DNA of 36,339 nucleotides. Source: Plakobranchus ocellatus. Taxonomy: Eukaryota; Mollusca; Gastropoda; Plakobranchidae. Every line of letters begins with the position of its first letter. Within the stretch, counting starts at the first letter, position 1. The DNA is taken from assembly GCA_019648995.1 (NCBI GenBank), contig BLXT01003734.1:468151-504489 (forward strand). The letters are read 5' to 3'. The position numbers and the translations under genes are program-made. Positions 21,320 through 32,635 of this stretch are shown here, in pieces. Below the pieces are notes generated by a model. The model saw only the letters and a list, made by a program, of their open reading frames with translations. It searched no databases and was not told where the DNA came from.

Positions 21320-23020
21320 CTTATTTGTAAGCAATTATAATAGATAAACTAATGAAGTTCATTGAGATAACTGTTGCATGGAGACATTGATCGAAATTCT
21401 CCGATAGTTCTACAAGTACAATACTCTTTTTTTGTTTTCAAAACTCATTAAAAAGTGTCAGATTTTATAATACATTGCTGGGAATTATTGAAAACAAACA
21501 AAAGAAAACAAAAAACAGACAGGTGACATCACTGTATGTGATAAACTAATTTCAAGGCTGTCACAGCACTGAATGGCATTTATACGATCATTCAAAGGCT
21601 AGTTTTTCTGTTCATAATGCGTATCAGGCCAGCTGATAGAGTGCCTAACATTAACTGACAGTTCTTTAATTTGAGCAACGCGTGAATTTAAAACATGGCG
21701 AGATAGGATTTTTTTTATCAACACTGGCTAGATGATCCATTCCTGAAAACTATAAAAGGTCTAGTTTTGCTCATGCGGAAACCCAAAACATGCAGTTCCG
21801 TTTTCTTGTCCTTTGCGAGTAATTTTCTTAATTCATATTTTTTGTTTCTTTGTTAGGATTGTTTTCGATCTCAAACATGAGCTTTCCTTTAGCTCCATTA
21901 CATTATTATCTTATAAATTAGGCTGTTAAAAAAAACCACACTTTTCTTTCTTTAACTTAGGTCTAGATCTTGCATATTCGTCGTCTATACCACATTCTTT
22001 TTTGCTGACGTTGTTCACTGAAATCTGAGTTTGAATTTTTTAAAAATTTTGTGTCGTCATCCTCAATAGTAGACCTAACAACAATTTTACTTCGCATGAT
22101 TCAAGAGGTTTAAACAGAACTTTGACATGTTATGTAAATGCATAAAACAAAAATCGGGATTCAAAAATATTATCCAAACTAGAGTCAAAGATCGATTAGA
22201 CAGTCCGATTCAGATCGGGCCTACATCTAAAAATCAAGATCGATAAAACTACTATGTCAGATTAAGAGGTATATCAGTGAAGAAATCTAGAAATCAATTC
22301 AGATAGAGCCTCACGTGTAACCTACGCAGAAAACCATGGCATCACCAGATTTTTTTTTTGTGTGTCTGATTAAAATGTCTACTTTCAATATTTTGTTTCT
22401 CATGCTTAATAAGGGTAAAAAAGGATTATAAAATGTCGTTTTTTAAATCCGTAAAACACCTTCGGGATTTTAAAATATGCCCACATAAAATGGCATGATC
22501 TAGAGTAACATATCGAAATTTTTGTGGATTTTAATGACGCACCACAAAAATATTATATATACTCATTACACTTTTGAGCTTAGCTCCATTACAATGAGAT
22601 TGTTTTCCAATGAAGAAAGTGATGCTGACCGTTTAATTCCCTCTATACAACTTTTTCAAGACGCTGTTGGACCAAGTTCTTTGTTTCGCATTTAAAACAA
22701 GCAAAAGATCAGTTCAACGCAAGAGAGTGCAAAATAAATACACTGATGCAGTGGCAAAAAAGGGTATCCAACCAAAAAGATCTTGATCTTAATAAAAATA
22801 TTCTAGACACATTGAAGGAACCAACATCTTTTATCTTATCCCCCTAGCAAAGCAAATAGGAAGGGCAGAAAGCTAGAGATCTAGTTACTTCCGAGCTATC
22901 GTGGAGCTCTTATATTAGATCTAGAGCCTCGACCTATATCGAATCATAACATAAAACCGGTTTTAGATAAAAAAAAATAAACAAAATATTGGCGTGATTA
23001 AGCACACAAATGAATCTTGA
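21320..23020. other. AT-rich DNA without genes
   Basis: No frame of interest and no recognised repeat family, apart from scattered AGATCT/TCTAGA words from about 22180. Confidence 0.4.
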
Positions 23021-23024
23021 ATGG

Positions 23025-23064
23025 TTTGTGTGTGTATCTGTGTGTGTGTGTGTGCGTGTGTAGG
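23025..23064. repeat. (TG)n microsatellite
   Basis: A short interrupted TG run. Confidence 0.85.
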
Positions 23065-23819
23065 TCCGTGGGGAAAAAAAGGAAAAGGGAGGCGATTGTG
23101 TGAGGAGAACAGATGAGTAAATAAAAATAATTACTGTGTGAGATTGGACCAGGTCTAGATATAATTAAATCTGCACATAGATTGCCTTAATGAAAAAGCA
23201 GAGCTTGATTTTTATGGTAAACAACAGTTTGACAGCTGAATGAAACTCTTCTTTCAAATAAAAAAGAAATATGCAGAAAGAGAATCATAACATTTGAAGA
23301 TCAATTATCGACTCAAAGAAGTAAAAACAAAATCCCATATAATTTGTATGTGCTGTTGGAGCAACAATAGACACCCTTTTTTTTTTTTACAACTGCCCCA
23401 TTCCATCAATGGGATATCGAACTTGCAGCTAAATACGTTGATCCTCAGATATTTTAAAGTCTCCGTAAAGAGGATTGGGCTTGCGCATTTTTTTCGTGGT
23501 TTCATTTCAATTTCATGAAATTTTCGCTCAAAGTATAGTGTGCGTTTGTGTATGTGAGTATGTATGTATGTCTGATAATGTGTATGAAGACGGTGCGATT
23601 CTCCCTTTATTCCTTAAAAGATTGGAAAACTCTGTCCGCCGCTTCACTTTCAGGTATTGTTAGAATTATATATTTATATTTGGAATATCAAAAATCATGC
23701 GATCTGCTTCTCTACTCAGTATGTAGAGAGAACGGCAAACAAGAAGAAGATTCAAGGCCACAACTCTATGATTAAGAATAATATCTGCATCTGCCATTCA
23801 AAAATATATCAACAAACCA

Positions 23820-24265
23820 ATCTATCTTTCAATCTGTTTCTCAACATCTACCAAGCAATCAAGCTATCTTCTATTAGTGATTCACACATCAATTAAACAA
23901 TCAACCAATCCTCCATCACTGATTCATACATCTATCACGCAATCAGCCAACCTTCTATGAGTGGTTCATTCATCTATCAACCAATTAGCCAATCCTCTAT
24001 CAGTGGCTCAAACATCTATCAAGCAATCAGCCAACCTTCTATTCGGGATTCATTCATCTATCAAGCAATCAGAAAATCTTCAATCAATGGTTCAAACATC
24101 TATAAAGCAATTAGGCAATCCTAAATCAGTGGTACATACATCTATCAAGCAATCAGCCAACCTTCTATCACTGGCTCAAACATCTATAAAAGCAATCAAT
24201 CAACGTTCTATCAGTGGTTCATATATCTATCAAGCAATCAGTCTACCCTCAATCAGTCTAGATGT
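23820..24265. repeat. 42-bp tandem repeat
   Basis: About ten diverged head-to-tail units. The phrase TCTATCAAGCAATCAG or a variant recurs at 23931, 23973, 24015 and 24057, exactly 42 apart. Because 42 is a multiple of 3, a plus-strand frame at 23961-24269 stays open and reads as repeated 14-residue units (TSIKQSANLL and similar). Left and right flanks contain weaker traces (23800, 24360). Confidence 0.92.
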
Positions 24266-24279
24266 TTAATCGCATGAGA

Positions 24280-25580
24280 ACGAATCAATCTCTCCATAGC
24301 TGTCTCAAGCATCCACCAAGCATTGAATGAATTATTCTATAAACCAATCGGTCGATACATACATCAATGAATGAATGAATAAATAAATCAACAAAGATGT
24401 CCACCATTAGAAAAAGAAGGTTGAATTTAACCCATTTCACATATTGTTTTTTTACAAACTTATTTATACTTCTTAAAACTAAACTATTTTGAGCCGCACT
24501 TTTACACACCATACAAGATATAACTCACTGAGTACGAAAACCGTGTATACTCGGAATTCGGTTATCGTATTCGACCGAGCACGAACAGCTTGTATACACT
24601 GTTTTCATTTTCCTAACCACTACTTGTTCCAGTCCTGATTATTTCCTTTGCCGAACCATTTGATAACGAAGGGACACCACTGTGTAATATTTTCCTTACC
24701 CAAGAAAGTTTCGAGCGCAAACATAATGGCTTATTCGAGAGAGAAACGAACAGAGTGAGATCGAAATTCTAAATGGTAATTTTTTTTTAGATCTAGATCT
24801 AGCCACATCACCCTACATTTTGTAGATCGAACTAGAATCTGTGTAACTAATTCCATCACTGGTGTTCATCTAGATCTATTCACTTTCAGAACCTAAGATC
24901 TAGATCTAAATCTACATTTTCACGACGGGCACTCCCACTGACACGCCCACGTATGATAAGCTGAATGTAAATATCTGTCACGTTTTCATTCTTGATCTTG
25001 CTCTAGCTCTAGATCTAGAAGTGTCAAATGGACACAAAATTATTTCATCTAGATCTAGAATCTAGACTATGTGACAGTGTATATTTTTTATGATTTGTAT
25101 ACTTTTACATTTTTTGTGATGGAGTGCATTTTCCCACGATTTTCATTTTTAAATAGGTCTATGAAATTTGTCAATATATTTCATGCTTTGTACTGTATCA
25201 CACCCAAAAGAACTGCTGTTTGCTATTGAGTGCATTCAGGCATTTGGATATATCTTCTTTTCATGTAAATCATTATTCATTTTGACTCAAATTAACTTGC
25301 TGATTACTTTTTTCTTTGCTTTCTGCACAAGAGTTTTGAATGTAGAAGGCCAAAAAAAAAAAAAGTTTGAAAGCGAAAATAAAGCTCGTTTTGAAAAAAA
25401 AGGATACAAAAATGCCTTTTTATGGAATTGTATCAAATTTCACAGATTATAATACTAATATTAAACTATCGGTACACCGAATTTCATAAAGCTATCTCTA
25501 TTTTTCATTCTTTGACACATTTTCAAAATATCCAAAAATAGGTCAGTAGCACGGTATTAACAGCACAAGTTAGCCGAGTG
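24280..25580. other. AT-rich DNA with AGATCTAGATCT clusters
   Basis: Overlapping palindromic AGATCT/TCTAGA words cluster at 24788-24802, 24870-24915, 25003-25022 and 25046-25067. No gene is seen. A 94-codon frame at 25168-25452 has no recognisable domain. Confidence 0.5.
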
Positions 25581-25584
25581 TTCA

Positions 25585-28500
25585 GTGAGTTCACGAAAGG
25601 ACTTTCTTAATTTCTTACCCTCTAGGCACAATAAGTGCAATATTATACAAAGTTACACAATTGGGGGAGGGGGGATATTAGATCAACTGGTGACTCTTCG
25701 ATCACGACTAAGCGCACACAAGGGTCTAAGAGATTTGAACAATATACCATGGACTATCCGTGTATCTGTGGTAGAAGATTTCCACGGAAACAAGCATGAA
25801 GATCCACAGGACAAAGATGAAATGTCTTGATAACTCAAAGAAACAGCAACAGCGCTCTGCTCAGGCAGATAAAACATCCGAAAACCAAGGCCAGTAACAA
25901 AGCCACAGTTCTGAGGAAATCCACGCTTCTGATCCAGATGAGGAATTCAGGCATATCTTAAACGCAAAGAGCCAGAACATTCAATTCCCACCAGCAAGTG
26001 CAGTTAATTCCAAGCTTGTCCTTAAGCTAGACATTGTCTACCAAATATGCCTCGCCACATTTGGAGCAAAGCAAGGAACAACAGACGGCTACACCAAATG
26101 GAAATACTTTAAAAGCAGAAAAAAAACTTGAAGGAGCAAATGTAAGCAGCGTATGTTGAAGAACAAAAGGTCTAAAAGCACTGAGGCGAGATTTTTAAAG
26201 CGAAACATTCAACCTTAAACAGAGCTGAATCTGCCATAAAAAGACAAAACGAGGAGAAGAAAATACAAGAAAAGTTCTTCAAAGACCCGTTCCAGTTCGC
26301 CAGACAGCTTTTCAGCAACCAACATCAGGCATCTTATCAGCGCAGAAAGGAAAATTAGAAGCTCACCTTCGCAAGATATACTCTGATTCAAATCGATAGA
26401 AGCCACTTGAGGACATAGAAAGTCTCGTCTGGCCATCCGCACTAAAAGTTAAATTCAACAAGAAGCCACCGACACTTGGGAAAGTAAACTCAGTAGTTAA
26501 AAAGGAAAGAGGTAAGACCTCGCCTGGGCCAAACGGAGTGTCCTATCGTCTCTACAAAAGATGTCCGAATGTTCTCAGATGGCTTCTCAAGATACTCCGA
26601 AGTGCTTGGAATAATTAGAAGATCTGCGAGGAATGAATGGCTGCTGAAGGAGATCACATTATTAAAGAGCAGAACTCAACTGAAATTAATCAATTCCGAA
26701 CGATGTCACTGCTCAATGTAGAGGGGAAAATCTTCCTCTCAGACATGGCATTACGCCTCGCAAAATATCTCACCGAGAATGGCTATGTAAATGTCTCTGT
26801 GCAGAAAGAAGGTCTCTCATAAGTCTTAGGCTGTCTTGAACACACTGCAATGGTCTGGGAAGCCATTTAAAAGGCTACATCCGGCACAAGAAACCTGGAT
26901 GTCATCTGGCTAGATCTTGCCAACGCATACGGTTCTGTACCGCACCAAATGATTCAGCGAGCTCTAACAATGTACTACGTTCCAGAAGACATTCTAGCAA
27001 TGCTTGAAGACTATTTCAGTGGATTTAAGACGAGGTTCTCAACGGAGAGATACACGACAAACTGGATAAATTTGGAGGTTGGCATTGCTATAAGTTGCAA
27101 AATATCCCCAACATTGTTCGTCTTGGCTATCCGCAGAACAGCAGAGGGAGGTGCGAGTCCAGCAGACCTTGGCGGTGGATGTTACATGCCACCCCTGAAC
27201 GCTTTCATAGACGACGCTTTAATCCTGTGCGCCAAGGAAAACGAAACCTGCAGGATTCTAGTTCGGTTATATGTTCTAATCATCTGGAGCAGAATGAGTT
27301 TCAAGCCAAAGAAGTCTCGAAGCCTGTCCATAAAGAAAGGCAGGTTAGCCGAAGGTGTCTGCATCTAAGCAGCCAGTCAAGATATTCCAATAATCAGTCG
27401 ATCCACAGGGGAAAAAAATCGGTCGATAGCCCGTCAAGAGCCTTGAAATATGGCATGGCTCATCCCTGAAAGACATCAAGCGGGATCTGAAGCATACGAG
27501 CAATCTCCAGTGGGTCTGCAAGCTATAGACAAGTGTGGCTTGCCAGGAAAGTACAATATGTGGTGTCTTTAGCTCATGTTTATCCGAAAGCTCCTGTGGG
27601 ACGAGATAGACACCTCAACTGTGGAATCCATAGAAGCCAAAATAAACAAATTCACAAGAAAATGGCTAGGGGTCCACCCGGGCCAACGGATATTGCAATG
27701 TACTGCCGCAAAGCAAAGCTGAGACTCCCCATGAAGTCAATAGTCGAAGCGTACACGTGCGGAAAAAGATAAACTAATGACAATGCTCGAAGATTCAGAG
27801 GACCCAGCAGTGAGATCCTTTTAACCCCAGCTAAGATCTGACAGAAAATGGAAAGTTGACGAGGCAGTTAAACGAGTAGAAGGGGGCGTGAAAGAAGTAA
27901 TTGGTTTCACACAGACTGAAAGGAAATGAGAAGGATCAGAGGGAATATAGTGGTGATCAAAAAGAAAAGATGAAGAGAAAAGGGATATGATGATTAATGA
28001 GATCATACTCGGAGACGACTCTAAGCGAATGCAGGCAGCAGTTCAGTAATCTCAGCAGGGGCAGTGGACAACCTTGGAAAGCGCATTACATAGATCTTTT
28101 TCATGGACCTTCTGCCCTCAAATGCAAATCTGGTGCGGTGGGGAGTGAAAGAGCATCTCGCGTGCCCACTGTATCACAGATAGCAGACAACAGAACATGT
28201 TTTCAGTTCCTGCAAAGTAGCTCTAAGCCAGGGCAGGTACTCATGGCGACACAGCAGTGTTACAAGAACTTGCGATAGCAATATGAGGCGAAAAAGGGCT
28301 GCCTGTTTAACCTAAGGCAAGGCCACTTGTATTCACATCAGAAGGTAAAAGTGCTGCTGGCATAAATACTCTGAGGACGAGCTCACTGGATGGATGTGAT
28401 GACTGGGAATTTTCGCCCAATCTTTCCAAATGGAGAAAACATTCTAAAGCCATCCAAGACACAGGACTGAGGTCTGACATCGTATTCCATTCAAGTACTA

Positions 28501-29090
28501 TTCGACAAATCATCATGATCAACTTTACAGTACCATTCGAGAGTAGAATGGAAGAGGCCAACACATATATAAAAGAGAGAAAAATGCAAAGGCTTAAATA
28601 GGGAGCTGGAAAAAGCTGGATACAAATCCCAGATACTGCCTATAGAGGTTAACGTTAGGGGGATTTGTTAAAACATCAGCCTACAACCTTCTGAGCAAAC
28701 TCTCCATCAATGGCCAGAGAAGAACCAAAGCTCTTACAGTACTAAATGACTACCGAAGAAAGCTCCAGATTGCTCTGGGGTAGAAAGAATGAGCAGTTAC
28801 TTCATAAACAATTAGTTTTCTTCAACTATCGGGAGCATTATTGACACAATCATTAGAGCGACTGGAAAAAGTCTTCGAAGTGGGAAAGAAAAGGTTGTGA
28901 ATTCAAAACTCAAAAAGCTGGCGCTAGTGGGAAAAAAGTTAGCAGAGGGACGCCTAGAGTTATGACCTTGGTGTGGCCCGCCCCCCTTAGAGAGTCAGAA
29001 GTGCAGGGCCGAAACACTTACCTAAGGGGAGTTTCTTCTCTGAAGACTCTCTGCTGCCTTGCTCTCACAGGGTATCTTTCTACAGAAGCT
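25585..29090 (+). pseudogene. Decayed non-LTR retrotransposon with RT and restriction-like endonuclease
   Basis: Order: an N-terminal zinc-finger-like segment near 25758-25830 (CICGRRFP, then after a frame change MKIHRTKMKC); a linker; a reverse transcriptase at about 26440-27366 in one frame with internal stops near 26616, 26820 and 26868; and a C-terminal region at 27370-28800 with frame changes. RT motifs: SPGPNGVSYRLYKRCP at 26521, LDVIWLDLANAYGSVPH at 26895-26945 (catalytic Asp), AFIDDALIL at 27201-27227 (catalytic Asp pair) and the SRSLSIKKG thumb entry near 27320. Near 28472 the frame reads LRSDIVFHSS followed by FTVPFESRMEEA, matching the R-P-D...E-L-T-V-P pattern of the restriction-like endonuclease in R2/HERO-type elements, with Pro to Ser and the usual Glu to Asn. 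The product cannot be made. The 3' end, about 29090, is a guess. Confidence 0.85.
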
Positions 29091-29099
29091 TTCCTCAGT

Positions 29100-30268
29100 C
29101 AAAAACACAAACTATGAAGGCATGATTGATCAGGACATTAGATATAGCACAGTATATTCGATTTTCGGGTTTGCCTAGTGGATTTTTCCATTTAAGTACA
29201 GCAAACGGACCCTCATGCATTCAGTATTAGCACATTCTCCTGTCCTGAGATCTTCCAAACACCTTGTTTACAATCTAAGCTGATGAAATTCAAGGACTTG
29301 ATATAAAAAACCACTTCATTGTGATGGCTCGATTTTAATTTTACATTAGATCTAAATCTACTTTTAATATAAATGTCTCAACAAAAATGGGATGTCTAAG
29401 AATCCGCTCATTTGCTTTTTGAACTATCATGTTAATGTGCGTAATTTATTTGTTTGTAATCTAGGAAAACATTGGTAGCATCATTCATAGACTTAAGTAT
29501 CAATAATCAAAGTAAACAGTTATTATATTTAGTAGTAGCAGCCTGTCTTGTTTTAAAAAAAAAAAAAATATATATATATGCATTTGTGTTTATTGTAACA
29601 ACTGATAATTTTGGTATAATTTTGGTATAATTTGATATATTCCAGCAGTTCGCGCCAAGCGTGTTTTATTTCAAAATGCTGTAAACTATTCCGCATGCAA
29701 TTTTGAGATAATTTCAAAGGGAAAATTCAAATATTGGTTTTTTTTTTCCAAGATTTATAGCAAATGGTATCAGGCCAAAACCCTATAAATTTGTTTCCTT
29801 TTGGTGAATCTACTCGCTACTGAATACTTATAAATTTTGCCCCAGCCAAATCTGTCTCAGTTTATCAGACTTGGATGAGACTTAGGAGACATAAAAACTG
29901 CAGAGAAGCACCAGTTCAGAGTGGCAAAATTTAAATTAGGAAGAAGTAAGAAATAAAAACCGTCAACAATAAGAAATCTGTGAATGGAACAAAAAGCGTA
30001 TTTTGGTTAACCCAACCCCCATAACCCCTGTATTACAAACAGTCCTACTCACACTCAATGATGCCAGTGTGTGTCTATATGGCACCCATACACAATTGAT
30101 AGTATTTTTATTGTACTCAGTTCAGGAAATTCAATTTAAGTGTTATTTGGGTTTTCACAAAAAAAAAAGAAAAAAAAAATGTATCAAAAGAACAAAACCT
30201 TCCCCCACAAATATAGGAAAACGAAAAACACATATTCCACAAATAATTATATGCAACAAAAAACAAAA

Positions 30269-30270
<2 letters not shown>
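29100..30270. other. Non-coding; homology with copy A resumes at 29690
   Basis: 29690-30010 matches 5580-5900 in copy A. A short TA run lies at 29568-29579. No gene is seen. Confidence 0.5.

Positions 30271-30316
<46 letters not shown>
30270..30316. repeat. Poly-A tract
   Basis: About 46 consecutive A in an A-rich setting. The poly-Lys and poly-Phe frames across it are not genes. It could be the tail of a retroposed sequence, but no upstream body was recognised. Confidence 0.9.
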
Positions 30317-30317
<1 letters not shown>

Positions 30318-30319
30318 AC

Positions 30320-32330
30320 GGAAAGAAAAAAAAATCTTTTGTTTAGTTTTGAATTGAACAAAGCAAAGTTAATATTTTTTTTTCACAAAGAAGTCTCAAC
30401 AAAGCTGTGATCATGAAATTCTTCGTTACAAGGTATTTAGTTATTTTTGTATATTTTAGCTTGTCGTGCGGATTTGATTGAGGAATGATTTTGATTTATT
30501 ATTATTGTATAAAAGACAACATCAGAAGCCCTTTGGATGTTTTGGTGAACCTAGCGAGCTTCTAGCACAAGCTCTATATAAATCAAAGAGAATATACATG
30601 AATAACATGCATACTCAACTTATTCTCACTGAAAGGAATGGTGACCTGTCAGTCTGATACAAGTCTGGTTTTGCAACTTTTTTCGGGCAGATAGACAAAC
30701 AAAGCTGAGTGATGAGGAACAACAGATAAGGATGTAGGTAAAATGATGCGAAGAGAACTTCCTTCTATTTGTAATATTTGCAGTCAATTCGTACTTTATT
30801 GAAACCATACATACGCAAATTAAATTATTGCGTGAATCAAGAACAAAAAAAAAAAAAAAAATGAAAGATAAAACGAGGAAACGATAAAGCTAAAAAAGCT
30901 AGAACCGAAACCTCAACCCAGTCAGAAGCTATTAAGGAGCATCTGAAAATAAACCATACAACCAGGGCTTTACCCATAAAACATGCATCTGAAATACAAA
31001 ACAAATGTTATACTAAGAATTATCTCCTGTACCAAACACTCATAAAGCAATTCGTAAAAATATTAAAGAGTGAATAGCTCATATCTTGAAAGGATCGACT
31101 AGAAAAAATATTGATGACATCTGTTTCTGAGTTTTAACAAATTAATCAGGAAATATTATAGTTAGCATATGCAGCTTATCACAGTTAAATAGCTGCGCAT
31201 TTATAGAATCACAAAAACACGTTCACAGCAACCATGTCCTGTTCTGTGACGAATACCTATGCCACTTATTAAGATTAAAATGTAACGAAATTCCTTTTGT
31301 TTAAAGGGCCTAATATAAGAGCATAGATTTTGATTACATATTTAACAAGTGCGAAGGGCACTTACATGAACCATCCTGGCCAAGGCTCATTAAAAAAAAT
31401 GTAAAAGATGAGAGGATTATTAAAATAATAATTGTAACATTATTCAGTCTCACTCCCATGTTAGTCACTATTCACCCCCTCCCCCCACCCAATGGTCGTC
31501 CCACGTGTATTGTTTCCACTAGCTCCTCGTTATCAAAGTTACACTTATCCATAAGAAAATTTACCTGTCGTTTCCAGTCTATTTTTAAATCTCAACGTTC
31601 GAAACATTTTATCATATAATCAGGCCCATCACGTTGAACGGAAAGACGAGGGAGCCCAAGGTGGCAGGTGAATAGCGCTGTTGCATTAGTCAAGACATTT
31701 CTTGTTTCTCACAAACTAAGAAACTACAGGGGGGTGCTGTTGTCAATAGAGGGATGGGATAAAAGAAATCGCTACTCATTTCCTTAGTGACACATAAAGA
31801 ACATGGGAAAAATAAAAATGAATAAATCAATACAAAGAAAAATAACCATCAGCTAACATGTAGTAATGAAAGCAGGTGTTTCGGAAAAATGTAGAGCAAA
31901 AAAAAAAGAGAATAATTATGAAGAAGCCGTTATAGAACGATGTCGTAAAAAAGGGGGAACAATCTCATAGAACGAGATTGCAGCAAAAGTTTCATGGCTT
32001 ACCTGCAGCGGCCAAACAATTTTTTTTGCTCTTTAATAGTACTAGAGAAAGCAAGGTCTTTTTTTTTTTTCGCTATCAAATACCCTCTGTAAATGATGCG
32101 AACAAATTCATATTCGTTTTCTTTTCATTTCAATAAGTCACCAAATCACTTCAGATCTGTGATAAAAATGTTATCTAGAAATGTTTTTCACTTACGAAGA
32201 TGGAAAATAACATTTATATATTCCTTTTGTCATATTCCGGAAGTTAAAAGTTTTCTCTATAAAGTCCTTCACAAAAGTATCTAAAAAATCTTGGGGGTAT
32301 AAGACCAACAAGAAAAATAATATATATCAT
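30320..32330. other. Unrecognised B-specific sequence
   Basis: No clear counterpart in copy A (5900-6520). AT-rich with short homopolymers (30845-30861, 32059-32070) and one C-rich stretch (31474-31490). No protein domain, RNA or repeat family was recognised. Confidence 0.4.
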
Positions 32331-32533
32331 AATTCAGAAACGGAGCGTCTATGGCTTTTAAGCCTGGACCTCCATAGAGGCTAGACAAGCATATTGGACA
32401 AAAACCCCTACCCTTCACCGCATGTAATGCATTTGTTATCAATTATTAGTCAAAAGAATTACTTCAGTCTTTTTTTTTGCGCAGGCCAGGTTCTCTTTGC
32501 ATGTGAAGGCCAAACTCTTGTTTAACGCATTTG

Positions 32534-32635
32534 TTAAGCATTGTGTTGCCTGTCCATTTTGACCTCGCGTGCAAGCTGGCATGCTACACAATGGCCAAAA
32601 CAGGTAGTCATTAGACAGTCCTCACAGATGTCGCC
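32534..32635 (-). CDS. PLAC8-B coding exon 3
   Basis: Acceptor CTCCACCAG before GGCGACATC. Encodes GDICEDC...CVACQLAREVK and a five-residue tail, then TAA at 32536-32534. It is only 34 codons long, so automated gene finders may miss it. Confidence 0.88.
   Translation of the reverse strand, partial: GDICEDCLMTTCFGHCVACQLAREVKMDRQHNA

Larger units (their letters stand above)
21320..29640. mobile_element. 8.3-kb insertion in copy B
   Basis: Homology to copy A stops near 21310 (A 5400) and restarts near 29690 (A 5580). The block contains AGATCT-rich AT DNA, a 42-bp tandem repeat and a decayed non-LTR retrotransposon. It is probably composite. The borders are approximate and no target-site duplication was identified. 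Confidence 0.55.

Noticed and set aside
30003..30410. 135-codon frame crossing poly-A
   Set aside because: It depends on a 46-base poly-A run (poly-Lys), and the flanking part shows no domain.
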